From positions 16,324 through 80,323 of the forward strand of contig NZ_LELA01000031.1 of assembly GCF_001677955.1 (NCBI RefSeq): a stretch of 64,000 nt of DNA, written 5' to 3'. Positions within the stretch are counted from its first letter, which is position 1, and every line of letters starts with the position of its first letter. This stretch comes from Chryseobacterium sp. BGARF1 (GTDB taxonomy: Bacteria > Bacteroidota > Bacteroidia > Flavobacteriales > Weeksellaceae). This document shows positions 50,751-59,769 of this stretch, in pieces. Made by a program: the position numbers and the translations under genes. The notes under the pieces were generated by a model. The model did not search any database. It was not told where the DNA came from and worked only from the letters and a program-made list of their open reading frames with translations.

Positions 50751-52109
50751 TTATACTACTCCTTGAGCAAGCATTGCTTCTGCTACTTTTACGAATCCGG
50801 CGATATTGGCACCTTTTACGTAGTTCACATAGCCATCTTCCTCTTTTCCGTAGTCTCTACAAGCTTTATGAATTCCAATCATAATCTCTTTCAATCTTGC
50901 ATCAACTTCTTCAGAAGTCCAGTTTAGTCTGATTGAGTTTTGAGTCATTTCTAATCCTGAAGTAGCTACACCACCTGCGTTAGAAGCTTTTCCTGGAGAG
51001 AACAATACTTTGTTTTCAAGGAAATAATTGATTGCATCAAGTGTTGAAGGCATATTAGCTGCTTCAGTCACACAAATACAACCATTTTCTACCAACATTT
51101 TAGCATCTTCAAGGTGTAATTCGTTCTGAGTTGCAGAAGGGATTGCTACATCACACTTCACTTCCCAAGGACGTTTTCCAGCGTGGAATTCAGCTGACGG
51201 ATATTTTTTAGCGTAATCTTCAGCTCTGTTATTACCAGAAGCTCTAAGTTCTAATAAATAATCGATCTTGTCTCCGTCGATACCGTCTTTATCATAGATG
51301 TAACCGTCTGGTCCAGAAAGTGTAATTACTTTTCCGCCTAGTTCGTTTACTTTTTTAATAACTCCCCAAGCTACGTTTCCAAAACCTGAAACAGTTACTG
51401 TTTTATCTTTAAAAGTCTGTCCGATGGTCTTCAACATTTGTTCAGCGAAGTAAACAACACCGTAACCAGTCGCTTCAGGACGGATCAATGAACCGCCGTA
51501 AGCAAGACCTTTTCCGGTAAGAACTCCTGTAAATTCGTTTCTTACTTTCTTGTACTGACCAAATAAATATCCGATTTCTCTAGCTCCAACACCGATATCT
51601 CCTGCAGGAACGTCAGTTTCAGGACCAATGTGCTTACACAATTCTGTCATGAAAGCCTGGCAAAAACGCATTACTTCCATATCCGTTTTTCCTTGAGGAT
51701 CAAAGTCTGAACCTCCTTTACCACCTCCCATTGGAAGCGTCGTTAAAGAGTTTTTAAATACCTGCTCGAAAGCTAAGAATTTAAGTACAGAAAGGTTTAC
51801 AGTAGGATGGAAACGAATTCCTCCTTTGTAAGGTCCAATCGCAGAGTTCATCTGAATTCTGAAACCTCTGTTTACCTGAATTTCTCCTTTGTCATCAACC
51901 CAAGGAACTCTGAAAATGATAACTCTTTCCGGCTCGGCCATTCTCTCTAGGAGCTTCATTCCGGTATATTCTTTTCTGGTCAAAATAAACGGAATTACAG
52001 TGACAGCAACTTCTTTTACTGCCTGTAAAAATTCCGGTTCGTTAGGGTTTTTTGCCTCAATTTTAGCAATAAACTCCTGGATTTTCTGGTCAATATTATA
52101 TTGTTCCAT
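50751..52109 (-). CDS. gdhA: NADP-type glutamate dehydrogenase
   Basis: 452 residues, the length of hexameric bacterial GDH. Substrate-binding PMGGGKGGSDFDPQGK near 123-138 contains the catalytic Lys; GVGAREIGYLFGQYKK near 167, TGKGLAYGGSLIRPEATGYGVV near 199, Rossmann GFGNVAWG near 243. It makes glutamate from 2-oxoglutarate and ammonia. NADPH rather than NADH dependence is inferred from length and the GKGG motif. The gap of 191 bp to dprA holds its promoter. Confidence 0.95.
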   Translation of the reverse strand: MEQYNIDQKIQEFIAKIEAKNPNEPEFLQAVKEVAVTVIPFILTRKEYTGMKLLERMAEPERVIIFRVPWVDDKGEIQVNRGFRIQMNSAIGPYKGGIRFHPTVNLSVLKFLAFEQVFKNSLTTLPMGGGKGGSDFDPQGKTDMEVMRFCQAFMTELCKHIGPETDVPAGDIGVGAREIGYLFGQYKKVRNEFTGVLTGKGLAYGGSLIRPEATGYGVVYFAEQMLKTIGQTFKDKTVTVSGFGNVAWGVIKKVNELGGKVITLSGPDGYIYDKDGIDGDKIDYLLELRASGNNRAEDYAKKYPSAEFHAGKRPWEVKCDVAIPSATQNELHLEDAKMLVENGCICVTEAANMPSTLDAINYFLENKVLFSPGKASNAGGVATSGLEMTQNSIRLNWTSEEVDARLKEIMIGIHKACRDYGKEEDGYVNYVKGANIAGFVKVAEAMLAQGVV

Positions 52110-52136
52110 ATTAGGTAGGGTTGAATATTATGTCAA

Positions 52137-52166
52137 CAAATTTAATTTTTTTTTCAAGATTCACAA
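52137..52166 (-). promoter_or_regulatory. Promoter of gdhA
   Basis: On the minus strand TTG (52166-52164), exactly 19 bp, then TAAATTTG (52144-52137): full match to the Bacteroidota consensus. The expected start lies about 22 nt before the gdhA ATG at 52109. Confidence 0.65.
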
Positions 52167-52300
52167 TAGCATATTTGATAATTGCTGAAAATTGAATAAT
52201 AATGAATCAAAATATTATTAAATTGATAATTTTAAATCAAATTTTATTAAAAATTAAATGTTAGATGTAAAATAATGAAATATTAAGAAATCGTTAATTC

Positions 52301-53428
52301 TTACATTACTATAAATTGTCTCCCAGAAAATGATTTTACTTTTCCCAAAAGCTCCAATTCTAAAATTACAGGTAATAATTTGTGTGAAGACACCGATATT
52401 TTCTCGGCCAAATCGTCTAAAGAAACATGTGGATGCTCTTTAATGGTTTGGTATATTAATTCTTGATTTTCAGATAATTGAATTGTTGCTGAGCTGTGGG
52501 GGAAAAGCTCTTCCATTTTTTCTTTAGGATTATTAAATCCAAGAAGATTCAGCAGGTCTTTTATGGAGGAAATTGCGGTCGCTTTATTTTGAAAAATTAG
52601 GTGATTGCATCCTTGGCTGTACTTGTCATCGATTCTTCCGGGAAGCGCAAAAACATCTCTGTTATAAGTGTTTGCAAAAGTTGCTGTACTGATAGATCCA
52701 CCTCCGAATGCTGTTTCTACCACAATGGTTGCGGGAGAAATTCCGGCAATTATTCTGTTTCTTTGAATGAAATTTTCGCGGTCTGGTTTTCTTGATGAAT
52801 TAAACTCAGTCAACAATCCACCGTTTTCTTCAAGAATTTTTTCTGAAAGTTTTTTGTTTTTAGAAGGGTAAAAGGTGTGAAAACCATGTGCTAAAACTCC
52901 TATGGTAGGGATTTGATGTTTTAAAGATTGCTCATGAACTTCTTTGTCGACTCCTAAAGCCAAACCACTGACAGAAATGAAACGATGGGATTTTGTTTCT
53001 TCAAAAAAATCTTCAATGAATTTTTTGCCGTAAGCTGTAATATTTCTGGTTCCGACTAAACTTATGGTTTTTAAGTTGGTTTTAAAATTTCCTTTCTGAT
53101 AGAGTATTGCAGGGGCGTCGTCACATTCATTCAATAAAAACGGAAGATCATTTTGATGGCGTAAATTAATTTTCACGGAGTTTTTTTCGCAGAATGATAG
53201 TTCTTTTTCTGCAAATTTAAGATGCTCAGAGTTTCCAATGTCTGAAATTATTTTTGTACCAATCCCATCAATCTTACTAAGTCCTTTTTTAGGTGTTTTC
53301 CAAACATTTTCGGCTGTTCCAAACCGGCGTACAAGCTTGGAAAAATTAATGTCACCAATAAAATTACATTCCCGCAGAGCGATAGAATAAAGATGTTCTT
53401 CAGAATACATTTGTGTTATTTTATTCAA
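52301..53428 (-). CDS. dprA: DNA-processing protein DprA
   Basis: 375 residues. Loads RecA on incoming single-stranded DNA in natural transformation. Helix-hairpin-helix-like N-terminus (GIGTKIISDIG near 54), Rossmann-fold core SLVGTRNITAYGKKFI near 122, SVSGLALGVDKEVHEQSL near 150, and FVIVVETAFGGGSIS-type motif VVETAFGGGSISTA near 232, then a C-terminal winged-helix (QELIYQTIKEHPHVSLDDLAEK). With YifB in this window it suggests transformation ability. The rhomboid gene upstream is 17 bp away, so it may be cotranscribed. Confidence 0.93.
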   Translation of the reverse strand: MNKITQMYSEEHLYSIALRECNFIGDINFSKLVRRFGTAENVWKTPKKGLSKIDGIGTKIISDIGNSEHLKFAEKELSFCEKNSVKINLRHQNDLPFLLNECDDAPAILYQKGNFKTNLKTISLVGTRNITAYGKKFIEDFFEETKSHRFISVSGLALGVDKEVHEQSLKHQIPTIGVLAHGFHTFYPSKNKKLSEKILEENGGLLTEFNSSRKPDRENFIQRNRIIAGISPATIVVETAFGGGSISTATFANTYNRDVFALPGRIDDKYSQGCNHLIFQNKATAISSIKDLLNLLGFNNPKEKMEELFPHSSATIQLSENQELIYQTIKEHPHVSLDDLAEKISVSSHKLLPVILELELLGKVKSFSGRQFIVM

Positions 53429-53445
53429 ATGTAGTCAATTAGGAT

Positions 53446-54213
53446 TTATTTTCTCCTTAATTCTTCCAAATAATCCCAAACATCTTCATTTTTTTTGTAA
53501 GGTAATTCCAGAAAGTCATCAGGATGGTTTTCTTTGTATTCCTGCCAAAGTTTGTCGTCTTTTTCGCTGTAGTAATTTGGGAATTCCCAGATATATCTTT
53601 TCTTTTTTTCTCCAGATCCTTTAAAAATATAAGCCATTGCACTTCCCATTAGTGCGCCGGATAAATGTGCCTGCCAGGAAATTTTGCTCGGTTCATCAAG
53701 GTTGTAAAGCAGCTCTTCAGGAAACATTCCCCAGATTAAACTACCATAATATAAAACGACCAAAAGAGAGATGGTCAAAAGTTTAATATTCCATCTAAAG
53801 ACGCCGCTGAAAAATAGGAAAAATGCCAAAACATATACTACGCCACTTGCTCCAATGGTACATGTGTAATTATATTCTCCTGTCATTATATCAATGGGTG
53901 GCAAAAGCCATAGAAGAAGGCCTGTACTAAGCCATCCCATTACAAAAACTTTGGTGGCTACTTCAGAATAAAACTGATACAATAAAAACATCAGTACTGC
54001 GATGGGAACAGAATTTCCTATAATATGATCAAAGCCACCATGTAAAAGAGGTGACGTTAAAATACCCAATAAACCCTCTGGCAAAAGCGGAATGATTGCT
54101 CCAAAACAGTTTGAGAAAAACCCCATTGCCTGTAAAAAATACCCAAGCCACATAGCAGCAAGCATAAGTGAGGGAGCGATGAGTGCTTTTTTGTGAATTA
54201 TATTTTTAATCAT
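53446..54213 (-). CDS. Rhomboid-family intramembrane serine protease
   Basis: 255 residues, six helices. Catalytic Ser in TIGASGVVYVL near 145 (GASG) and His in SWQAHLSGALMGSA near 193, with HGGFDHIIGN near 58 as the substrate-side loop. A cytoplasmic C-terminal tail of about 50 residues is charged. Cleaves membrane proteins within the bilayer; substrate unknown. It starts the rhomboid-dprA pair. Confidence 0.9.
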   Translation of the reverse strand: MIKNIIHKKALIAPSLMLAAMWLGYFLQAMGFFSNCFGAIIPLLPEGLLGILTSPLLHGGFDHIIGNSVPIAVLMFLLYQFYSEVATKVFVMGWLSTGLLLWLLPPIDIMTGEYNYTCTIGASGVVYVLAFFLFFSGVFRWNIKLLTISLLVVLYYGSLIWGMFPEELLYNLDEPSKISWQAHLSGALMGSAMAYIFKGSGEKKKRYIWEFPNYYSEKDDKLWQEYKENHPDDFLELPYKKNEDVWDYLEELRRK

Positions 54214-54412
54214 ACGGGTAAGATGTCAAATCAAAAGCCAAGTATAAATTTCGGAAATTTTGGCGATGATTTGGGATATTGCAATTGATTTAAGACAAAA
54301 AGTAATGATTTTAAAATGAAATATTTACAGATGAGAGATTTCTGCAAAAGGTTTTCTAAAAATGTCCTGAAAATAATTTTACTTATTTTTGTGGCGTAAA
54401 AATTTTGGACTT

Positions 54413-55345
54413 ATGAGAAAGATTTTCATGTTATTTTTTATTTATCTAAGTGTAGGTTCTTTTGCACAGGTAATTATCAGTGATTCTGCAGCAGTTGATA
54501 CTATTAAAAAGCCAAGACATTGGTCTGTTCTTGCCAAGAATAGTGTGATGTTTAATCAGGCAGCTTTTTCTAACTGGGTTGGTGGTGGAGCCAATAATGT
54601 GGGGTGGCTTGCAAGTGCAAATTATAATCTTACCTACGAAAAAGACCGTAATCTTTGGGAAAATATTATTATTCTTAATTACGGACAAAATACAACAAAA
54701 GGAATAGGTACCAGAAAAACACAAGATGTTCTTAATTTTTCTACAAACTACGGTAGACAGTTTTCAAAAAGCTGGTATGTTTCTGCGGGAGCAAGTTTAC
54801 TTTCTCAGTTTTCGGGAGGTTTTGAAGATGGAAATAATCCAGAAGCAAAAAAAATATCAAATTTTATGGCTCCGGGTTATGTGAATGCCGGTTTAGGGAT
54901 AACTTATAGACCTGACGAAAATCTCACGGTAACTTTAAGGCCTGCCAACGGAAGGTTTACATTTGTCCTCGATAAAGAGCTTCAGCTTGCCGGAAATTAT
55001 GGCTTAAAGTCGGATGGCGATTTTTTCCTGATGCAACTCGGTTTTCTTGGTTCAGCAATCTATAAAGTAAAGTTGATGGAAAATATTGAAATGACCAATA
55101 CAGCCTCTATATTCTCAAATTATCTTGATAAACCAGATCATATGGTGCTTTCGTACAATATGCTTTTAAATATGAAAATCAATAGGTTTGTCTCTTCCAT
55201 CGTTACGGTAGACGTAATGTATGATCATAATCAGATACAAAAAACGCAGCTGAAACAAACACTCGGAATAGGATTTGCGTATAATATTGATAATGGTGTA
55301 AAACGTTCGGCCAGAAAAGATAATCAATGGTGGTTAAAGAAATAA
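54413..55345 (+). CDS. DUF3078 protein (first tandem copy)
   Basis: 310 residues from ATG 54413 (a TTG at 54389 is upstream but would extend into the promoter). Signal peptide MRKIFMLFFIYLSVGSFAQ. The DUF3078 hallmark is LNQAAFSNWVGGG-like, here FNQAAFSNWVGGGANNVGWLASANYNL (about 46-73), followed by a beta-rich barrel-like region with GLKSDGDFFLMQLGF and DHNQIQKTQLKQTLGIGFAYNI near the end. Envelope protein of unknown role, possibly an outer-membrane beta-barrel. A near-identical copy follows. Confidence 0.85.
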   Translation: MRKIFMLFFIYLSVGSFAQVIISDSAAVDTIKKPRHWSVLAKNSVMFNQAAFSNWVGGGANNVGWLASANYNLTYEKDRNLWENIIILNYGQNTTKGIGTRKTQDVLNFSTNYGRQFSKSWYVSAGASLLSQFSGGFEDGNNPEAKKISNFMAPGYVNAGLGITYRPDENLTVTLRPANGRFTFVLDKELQLAGNYGLKSDGDFFLMQLGFLGSAIYKVKLMENIEMTNTASIFSNYLDKPDHMVLSYNMLLNMKINRFVSSIVTVDVMYDHNQIQKTQLKQTLGIGFAYNIDNGVKRSARKDNQWWLKK

Positions 55346-55364
55346 TTTTAAAATAAATATCAGG

Positions 55365-55395
55365 AAAAGTAATTCAGATTTGAGTTACTTTTTTT
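55365..55395 (+). terminator. Intrinsic terminator after the first DUF3078 gene
   Basis: AAAAGTAA pairs with TTACTTTT across a 12-nt loop with TCA/TGA inside, then TTTTTATG. Confidence 0.6.
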
Positions 55396-55551
55396 ATGCT
55401 TAAAATTGTGATTTTTTTACTTTAATTAAATATTTTTTAAGATAAGTTATATTTTTAATACCTTAGATACACATAAATGATACTGATTTATATGAAATAG
55501 TATGTGTTTTTTTATTTAAATGAAATAAACCATTTTTAAAATAAATTGATC

Positions 55552-56475
55552 ATGAGAAAAATTTTATTACCGATTTCCATATTTCTGGGGATCTTTGTTT
55601 CTGCTCAGGAAGAGAATGTTGAAAAACCGGCTGTAGATACTACAAAAGTTTGGTCTATTCAGGCTCAAAACACTTTAATGCTCAATCAGGCTGCCTTTTC
55701 AAATTGGATAGGTGGTGGAGCCAACAATGTAGGGTGGCTTGCCGGTGTAAACTATAATCTTACTTACGAAAAGGGAAAATATCTCTGGGAAAATGTGATT
55801 GTTTTGGGGTATGGTCAAAATAATACAAAGGGGATAGGAACCCGAAAAACCCAGGATGTTATCAATTTATCAACCAATTTCGGAAAAGAGTTTATAAAAA
55901 ACTGGTATTTTTCTGCAGGAGCGAGCTTACAGTCGCAGTTTGCAGCAGGCTACGAAGATGGTAATAATCCTGCAGCGGCTAAGATTTCAAATTTTATGGC
56001 TCCTGGTTTTGTCAATATTGGTGTGGGTGTTACCTATCGACCTAATGATAACTTTACAATGACCTTAAGACCTGCTAACGCAAGAATGACCTTTGTACTC
56101 GATGAAGACCTTCAGAAAGCCGGAACTTATGGCTTGAAAAACGATGGCGATTCTATGTTGTTTCAGTTTGGTTTCTTGGGAACAGCTATTTATAAATTAA
56201 AATTAATGGAAAATGTGAATTTAATCAATACAGGTTCTGTGTTCTCAAATTATTTGGATAATCCGCAAAGATTAGTGCTTTCTTACGGTGCTGTTTTAAA
56301 TATGAAAATCAATCGTTTTATTTCCACCAACATTACATTAGATGTTCTGTATGATCATAATCAAATCCAGAAGACACAGTTGAAACAGACTTTAGGAGTT
56401 GGTTTTGCGTATAATATTGATAATGGGGTGAAAAGGTCTGATAAAAAAGATAATCAGTCTTGGCTGAAGAAATAA
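55552..56475 (+). CDS. DUF3078 protein (second tandem copy)
   Basis: 307 residues from ATG 55552. Signal peptide MRKILLPISIFLGIFVSAQ. The same NQAAFSNWIGGGANNVGWLAGVNYNLTYEKGKYLWENV region and end (DHNQIQKTQLKQTLGVGFAYNIDNGVKRS). The two copies agree at about three of four positions by eye over the whole mature protein. Separate terminators, so each is its own unit. The pair arose by tandem duplication. Confidence 0.85.
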   Translation: MRKILLPISIFLGIFVSAQEENVEKPAVDTTKVWSIQAQNTLMLNQAAFSNWIGGGANNVGWLAGVNYNLTYEKGKYLWENVIVLGYGQNNTKGIGTRKTQDVINLSTNFGKEFIKNWYFSAGASLQSQFAAGYEDGNNPAAAKISNFMAPGFVNIGVGVTYRPNDNFTMTLRPANARMTFVLDEDLQKAGTYGLKNDGDSMLFQFGFLGTAIYKLKLMENVNLINTGSVFSNYLDNPQRLVLSYGAVLNMKINRFISTNITLDVLYDHNQIQKTQLKQTLGVGFAYNIDNGVKRSDKKDNQSWLKK

Positions 56476-56486
56476 TTTTAGTATAA

Positions 56487-56527
56487 ATAAAAAAAGAAAG
56501 CACCTCAAATTGAAGTGCTTTCTTTTT
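56487..56527. terminator. Shared terminator between DUF3078 and sufD
   Basis: Convergent, roughly symmetrical: AAAGAAAGCACCTC against GAAGTGCTTTCTTT, with T-runs on both sides. Confidence 0.75.
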
Positions 56528-56544
56528 TGTATGTTTTTTTGAGT

Positions 56545-57849
56545 TTAAAACTCAATACTAACTTCCAATTTCTCTGTCAAAAGCTTTGAAATTTTCTCCT
56601 TTAAAGGTTCAATGTCGATATTCTGCATTGCATCGTTTGCGAAAGCAAATAACAATAAAGCCTGAGCTTCTTTTTTAGAAATTCCTCTTGCTCTAAGATA
56701 GAATAAAGCGTCTTTATTTAGCTGTCCAACGGTACAACCATGAGAACACTTTACATCATCTGCAAAGATCTCCAACTGAGGTTTTGTATCGATTGTAGCT
56801 CCTTCGCTTAAAAGAACGTTGTTGTTTTGCTGATAAGCATTGGTTTTTTGTGCCAATTTATCTACAAAAACTTTTCCGTTGAAAACTCCGTGAGATTTAT
56901 CTTTAAAAATACCTTTATAATTCTGGTAACTTTCACAGTTTGGCTGATTATGATGAACAGCTGTGTGATGATCAACCAACTGATCTTTACCAATAATCGT
57001 GATTCCATTCATGAAAGAATTAATATTCGATCCATTTTGGATAAAATCTAAATTATTTCTCACGATTTTTCCACCAAAAGAGAATGTATTTACTGTTGTT
57101 AAACTGTCTCTTTCCTGTTTTGCAAAAGTATGATCTACCAAATAAGAAGTATCGCTGTCATTCTGCAATTTATGCCAATCTGCTTTTGCATTCGGTGATG
57201 TGAAAATCTCTGTCACAGAATTGGTGAAAACATAGCTTTCGTCAAAATTGTGGTGGCTTTCAATTACTTCAACCTTCGCTCCTTCTTCTACGATCAATAA
57301 GTTTCTTGTGTTGTAGAATGTATTTTCTTCCTGATTTTGAGAAAGATAAAAAATATGAATTGGTTTTTCAATCACAACATTTTTAGGCACTTTCAGGAAA
57401 AAACCATATTTGCAATACGCCTGATTTAAATTGGTGAAAGCTAAATCTTTTGCAGCAATTGTATTAAAATAAGTATCGAAAACATCCTTGTGGTTTTCAT
57501 CGTTTAATGCATAATTAAAAGATAAAAACTCGGTGTTTTCAATAGAAATCTTAGAAAGCTCTTTGTGAAGCTGACCGTTTACAAAAACGATCCAGTCAAA
57601 ATGTTCTTCACCCAAATGTAGCTCATCAAGCTGTTCTTTGGTGATATTGTGGCTTTCTTTCGGGAAAAAATTATAATCTTTCTCGATGATTTCCTTGATG
57701 TTGGTATATTTATATTCTTCGTCTTTCTTTGTAGGAAAACCAAGTTTAACAAATTTTCCTAATGCTTCAACTCTCGTTTCATCTAAGAAACGGTGACGAA
57801 GGGTACCAAGAAATTCGCTGTGATTATTTAAAATTTGTTCTGATAACAT
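56545..57849 (-). CDS. sufD: Fe-S cluster assembly protein SufD
   Basis: 434 residues. Part of the SufBCD scaffold complex; SufD is the partner of SufB without its own catalytic Cys. The right-handed beta-helix region, HHNFDESYVFTNSVTEIF, and the conserved DHHTAVHHNQPNCESYQNYKGIF near 303 are typical, and KCSHGCTVGQLNKDALFYLRARGIS near 376 is the end motif. The last gene of the suf operon, preceded by the four-helix-bundle insertion. sufS and sufE are not in the window. Confidence 0.93.
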   Translation of the reverse strand: MLSEQILNNHSEFLGTLRHRFLDETRVEALGKFVKLGFPTKKDEEYKYTNIKEIIEKDYNFFPKESHNITKEQLDELHLGEEHFDWIVFVNGQLHKELSKISIENTEFLSFNYALNDENHKDVFDTYFNTIAAKDLAFTNLNQAYCKYGFFLKVPKNVVIEKPIHIFYLSQNQEENTFYNTRNLLIVEEGAKVEVIESHHNFDESYVFTNSVTEIFTSPNAKADWHKLQNDSDTSYLVDHTFAKQERDSLTTVNTFSFGGKIVRNNLDFIQNGSNINSFMNGITIIGKDQLVDHHTAVHHNQPNCESYQNYKGIFKDKSHGVFNGKVFVDKLAQKTNAYQQNNNVLLSEGATIDTKPQLEIFADDVKCSHGCTVGQLNKDALFYLRARGISKKEAQALLLFAFANDAMQNIDIEPLKEKISKLLTEKLEVSIEF

Positions 57850-57880
57850 ATTTGAAATTTGAAGTTTGAGATTTGAAATT
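57850..57880. repeat. Left flanking repeat of the four-helix-bundle insertion
   Basis: ATTTGAAATTTGAAGTTTGAGATTTGAAATT-type word (two ATTTGAAATT copies), directly against the sufD start codon. It is inverted relative to 58302-58330 on the other side of the inserted ORF. Confidence 0.6.
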
Positions 57881-57899
57881 GTGGATGATAAGATTCTTT

Positions 57900-58313
57900 C
57901 TAATCATCATTCCGATTAAATTTATTTCCTTTATGAGTTGAATTTTTCAAATAAGTAATAAATCCCGAAAGTTTTCTTGAGATCTCAATACTTTCATTTT
58001 TAAGTTTTATAAATGTTTCACTGTCTAAATATTGTCTGTCATAGGCTCTTATCAACTGCGAACGAACTTCACCGGCTGAGCCTTTAGACATTGTCAGAAA
58101 ATTGACAAATTCACGATTCCCTTCTCTTTCAAAGCCTTCTGCAATATTATCCATTCTTGAGGAAGCTGCCCTGTCGATCTGCGATTTATCGTGATGTAGA
58201 AATTTTTCGTTTTGCAGACAATTTTGATATATTGATTGGCAGAAATTTCTAGAACTCTGCCAAATTTCTAAATCTTCAAAATTATTTATTGTCCCCAAAA
58301 TGTCAAATTTCAA
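57900..58313 (-). CDS. Four-helix-bundle (S23 / IVS-type) protein inserted in the suf operon
   Basis: 137 residues, the single four-helix-bundle domain of the S23 family first found in the intervening sequences of Leptospira 23S rRNA: FEDLEIWQSSRNFCQSIY, then DKSQIDRAASSRMDNIAEGFERE near 44-66 and FLTMSKGSAGEVRSQLIRAYD near 75-95. It starts with a TTG (58313) that lies inside the right-hand repeat, since no ATG is present. It lies between sufC and sufD, sharing their strand. Function of the family is unknown; it behaves like a passenger gene of mobile elements. Confidence 0.85.
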   Translation of the reverse strand: MKFDILGTINNFEDLEIWQSSRNFCQSIYQNCLQNEKFLHHDKSQIDRAASSRMDNIAEGFEREGNREFVNFLTMSKGSAGEVRSQLIRAYDRQYLDSETFIKLKNESIEISRKLSGFITYLKNSTHKGNKFNRNDD

Positions 58314-58330
58314 ATATCGAATTTCAAATT
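58302..58330. repeat. Right flanking repeat of the four-helix-bundle insertion
   Basis: TCAAATTTCAAAT (58303-58315) and AATTTCAAAT (58320-58329) are the reverse complement of words in the left repeat. It overlaps the sufC stop codon, so the two repeats together with the ORF fill the whole sufC-sufD gap. Confidence 0.6.
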
Positions 58331-59072
58331 AATTGAGTAGCCAGTCGTAACCTTTTGCTTCTAATTCTAATGCTAAAGATTTGTCGCCTGTTTTGATGAT
58401 CTTTCCGTTCGCTAAAACGTGTACAAAATCAGGCTGAATATAATTAAGCAATCTTTGATAGTGCGTAATCAAAAGAACTGCATTTCCTTCGTTTTTGAAA
58501 GTGTTTACACCATCTGCAACGATTCTTAATGCATCGATATCCAATCCGGAATCTGTTTCATCCAAAATAGCTAGTTTAGGATTTAACATCATCATCTGGA
58601 ATATTTCGTTTCTTTTTTTCTCACCTCCCGAAAAACCTTCGTTCAATGATCTAGAAAGGAAATCTTTTTTAATACCTAATTTCTCAGATTTTTCACGAAT
58701 CATTGCCAACATTTCTTTTGCAGGCATATCTTCTAATCCGTTTGCTTTTCTGTTTTCATTTAAAGCAGCTTTAATGAAATTGGTCACAGAAACCCCAGGA
58801 ATTTCTACAGGATATTGAAAAGAAAGGAAAATACCTTTGTGAGCTCTTTCTTCAGGAGCATCTTCGATGATGTTTTCACCATCAAATAAAATTTCACCTT
58901 CAGTAACTTCGTAATCTTCTTTCCCTGCAATTACAGAAGAAAGAGTAGATTTTCCGGCTCCGTTTGGTCCCATGATAGCATGAACTTCACCCGGTTTTAT
59001 TTCAAGATTGATACCTTTTAATATCTGTGCGCCATCTTCAATTCTGGCGTGTAAGTTTTTAATATTTAACAT
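58329..59072 (-). CDS. sufC: Fe-S cluster assembly ATPase SufC
   Basis: 247 residues, ABC-type ATPase. Walker [10 protein letters not shown] at 34-42, signature [14 protein letters not shown] near 145-158, Walker [13 protein letters not shown] near 168, and H-loop [10 protein letters not shown] near 200. It powers the SufBCD complex. The spacing to the upstream GxxExxY insertion is 188 bp. Confidence 0.96.
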   Translation of the reverse strand: MLNIKNLHARIEDGAQILKGINLEIKPGEVHAIMGPNGAGKSTLSSVIAGKEDYEVTEGEILFDGENIIEDAPEERAHKGIFLSFQYPVEIPGVSVTNFIKAALNENRKANGLEDMPAKEMLAMIREKSEKLGIKKDFLSRSLNEGFSGGEKKRNEIFQMMMLNPKLAILDETDSGLDIDALRIVADGVNTFKNEGNAVLLITHYQRLLNYIQPDFVHVLANGKIIKTGDKSLALELEAKGYDWLLN

Positions 59073-59260
59073 ATTGTTTCTATAATTTTATCGTAAGGTT
59101 AAACAAAAGCTAACACTTAGCGAGGAAATACTATTTTTATTTTAAACATTAAGAATTTAAGTTTTATTCTTAATGTGTTATTTTTCTTTAAGCAAATCAA
59201 TAAAATTGATTTTAATTAAGTTTTTTAAGCTATTCCTTTTTACTTCTTAATGTATAAAGA
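59073..59260. repeat. Repeats downstream of the GxxExxY ORF
   Basis: AAACATTAAGAAT at about 59144-59156 faces ATTCTTAATGT at 59166-59175, and the same word occurs again inverted (TTCTTAATGTATAAA) at 59244-59257. The word is shared with the other side of the GxxExxY ORF. Confidence 0.6.
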
Positions 59261-59665
59261 TCATTCTGGAAGTTTAGAAAAATATTCATTAATTAAAGGA
59301 ACCATTGACTTTGTGATGTTCTCTGTATAGAAATTAATCAAAAGCCCTTGAGGTTTTTTCAAAATCTTCCTGTAAGTCATTAACTGAGCCTGATGAACAG
59401 GTAATAACTTTTCAACTGTTTTAATTTCTATAATAATAGTTTCGTTTACAAGCAAATCTACTTTTAACGGAGTTTCAATTTCTATTTTTCCGTAATTGAT
59501 TTTTGTAGTAACTTGTTGATTAACTAAATGTCCTTTTTCCTTTAATTCATATGCCAAACATAATTCGTAAACACTTTCCAACAAACCAGGTCCTAACTCT
59601 TTATGGACTTTAATTGCACATCCTACAATGTCATAAGAAAGTTGTGTTACTTCTGTTTTGGTCAT
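59261..59665 (-). CDS. GxxExxY-family protein inserted in the suf operon
   Basis: 134 residues. The name-giving motif is GLLESVYE in GPGLLESVYELCLAYE near 26-41. The C-terminal half has VDLLVNETIIIEIKTVEKLLPVHQAQL, whose D...ExK is the arrangement of PD-(D/E)xK nucleases, to which this family has been assigned. It lies between sufB and sufC on the same strand and is flanked by a short palindromic word on both sides. GxxExxY proteins often occur as orphan, scattered ORFs, and like S23 proteins they are suspected passengers of insertion elements. Confidence 0.85.
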   Translation of the reverse strand: MTKTEVTQLSYDIVGCAIKVHKELGPGLLESVYELCLAYELKEKGHLVNQQVTTKINYGKIEIETPLKVDLLVNETIIIEIKTVEKLLPVHQAQLMTYRKILKKPQGLLINFYTENITKSMVPLINEYFSKLPE

Positions 59666-59713
59666 ATATTAGCTTAATTTTTTTAAAAAGAATTAATTTA
59701 TTAATTCCTTAAA

Positions 59714-59769
59714 TTTTAAACATTAAGAAGTTAAGTTTTTTTAATTTCTTAAATTCTTAATGTTTAAAA
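59714..59769. repeat. Palindromic repeat upstream of the GxxExxY ORF
   Basis: TTTTAAACATTAAGAA (59714-59729) and TTCTTAATGTTTAAAA (59754-59769) are a perfect 16-base inverted pair. TTTTAAACATTAAGAA followed by TTAAGTTTT also occurs downstream of the same ORF (about 59140-59164), with one difference, as a direct copy. Confidence 0.65.

Noticed and set aside
57900..58313. S23-type protein as a sign of an rRNA intervening sequence
   Set aside because: No rRNA lies nearby; the gene is inside the suf operon.
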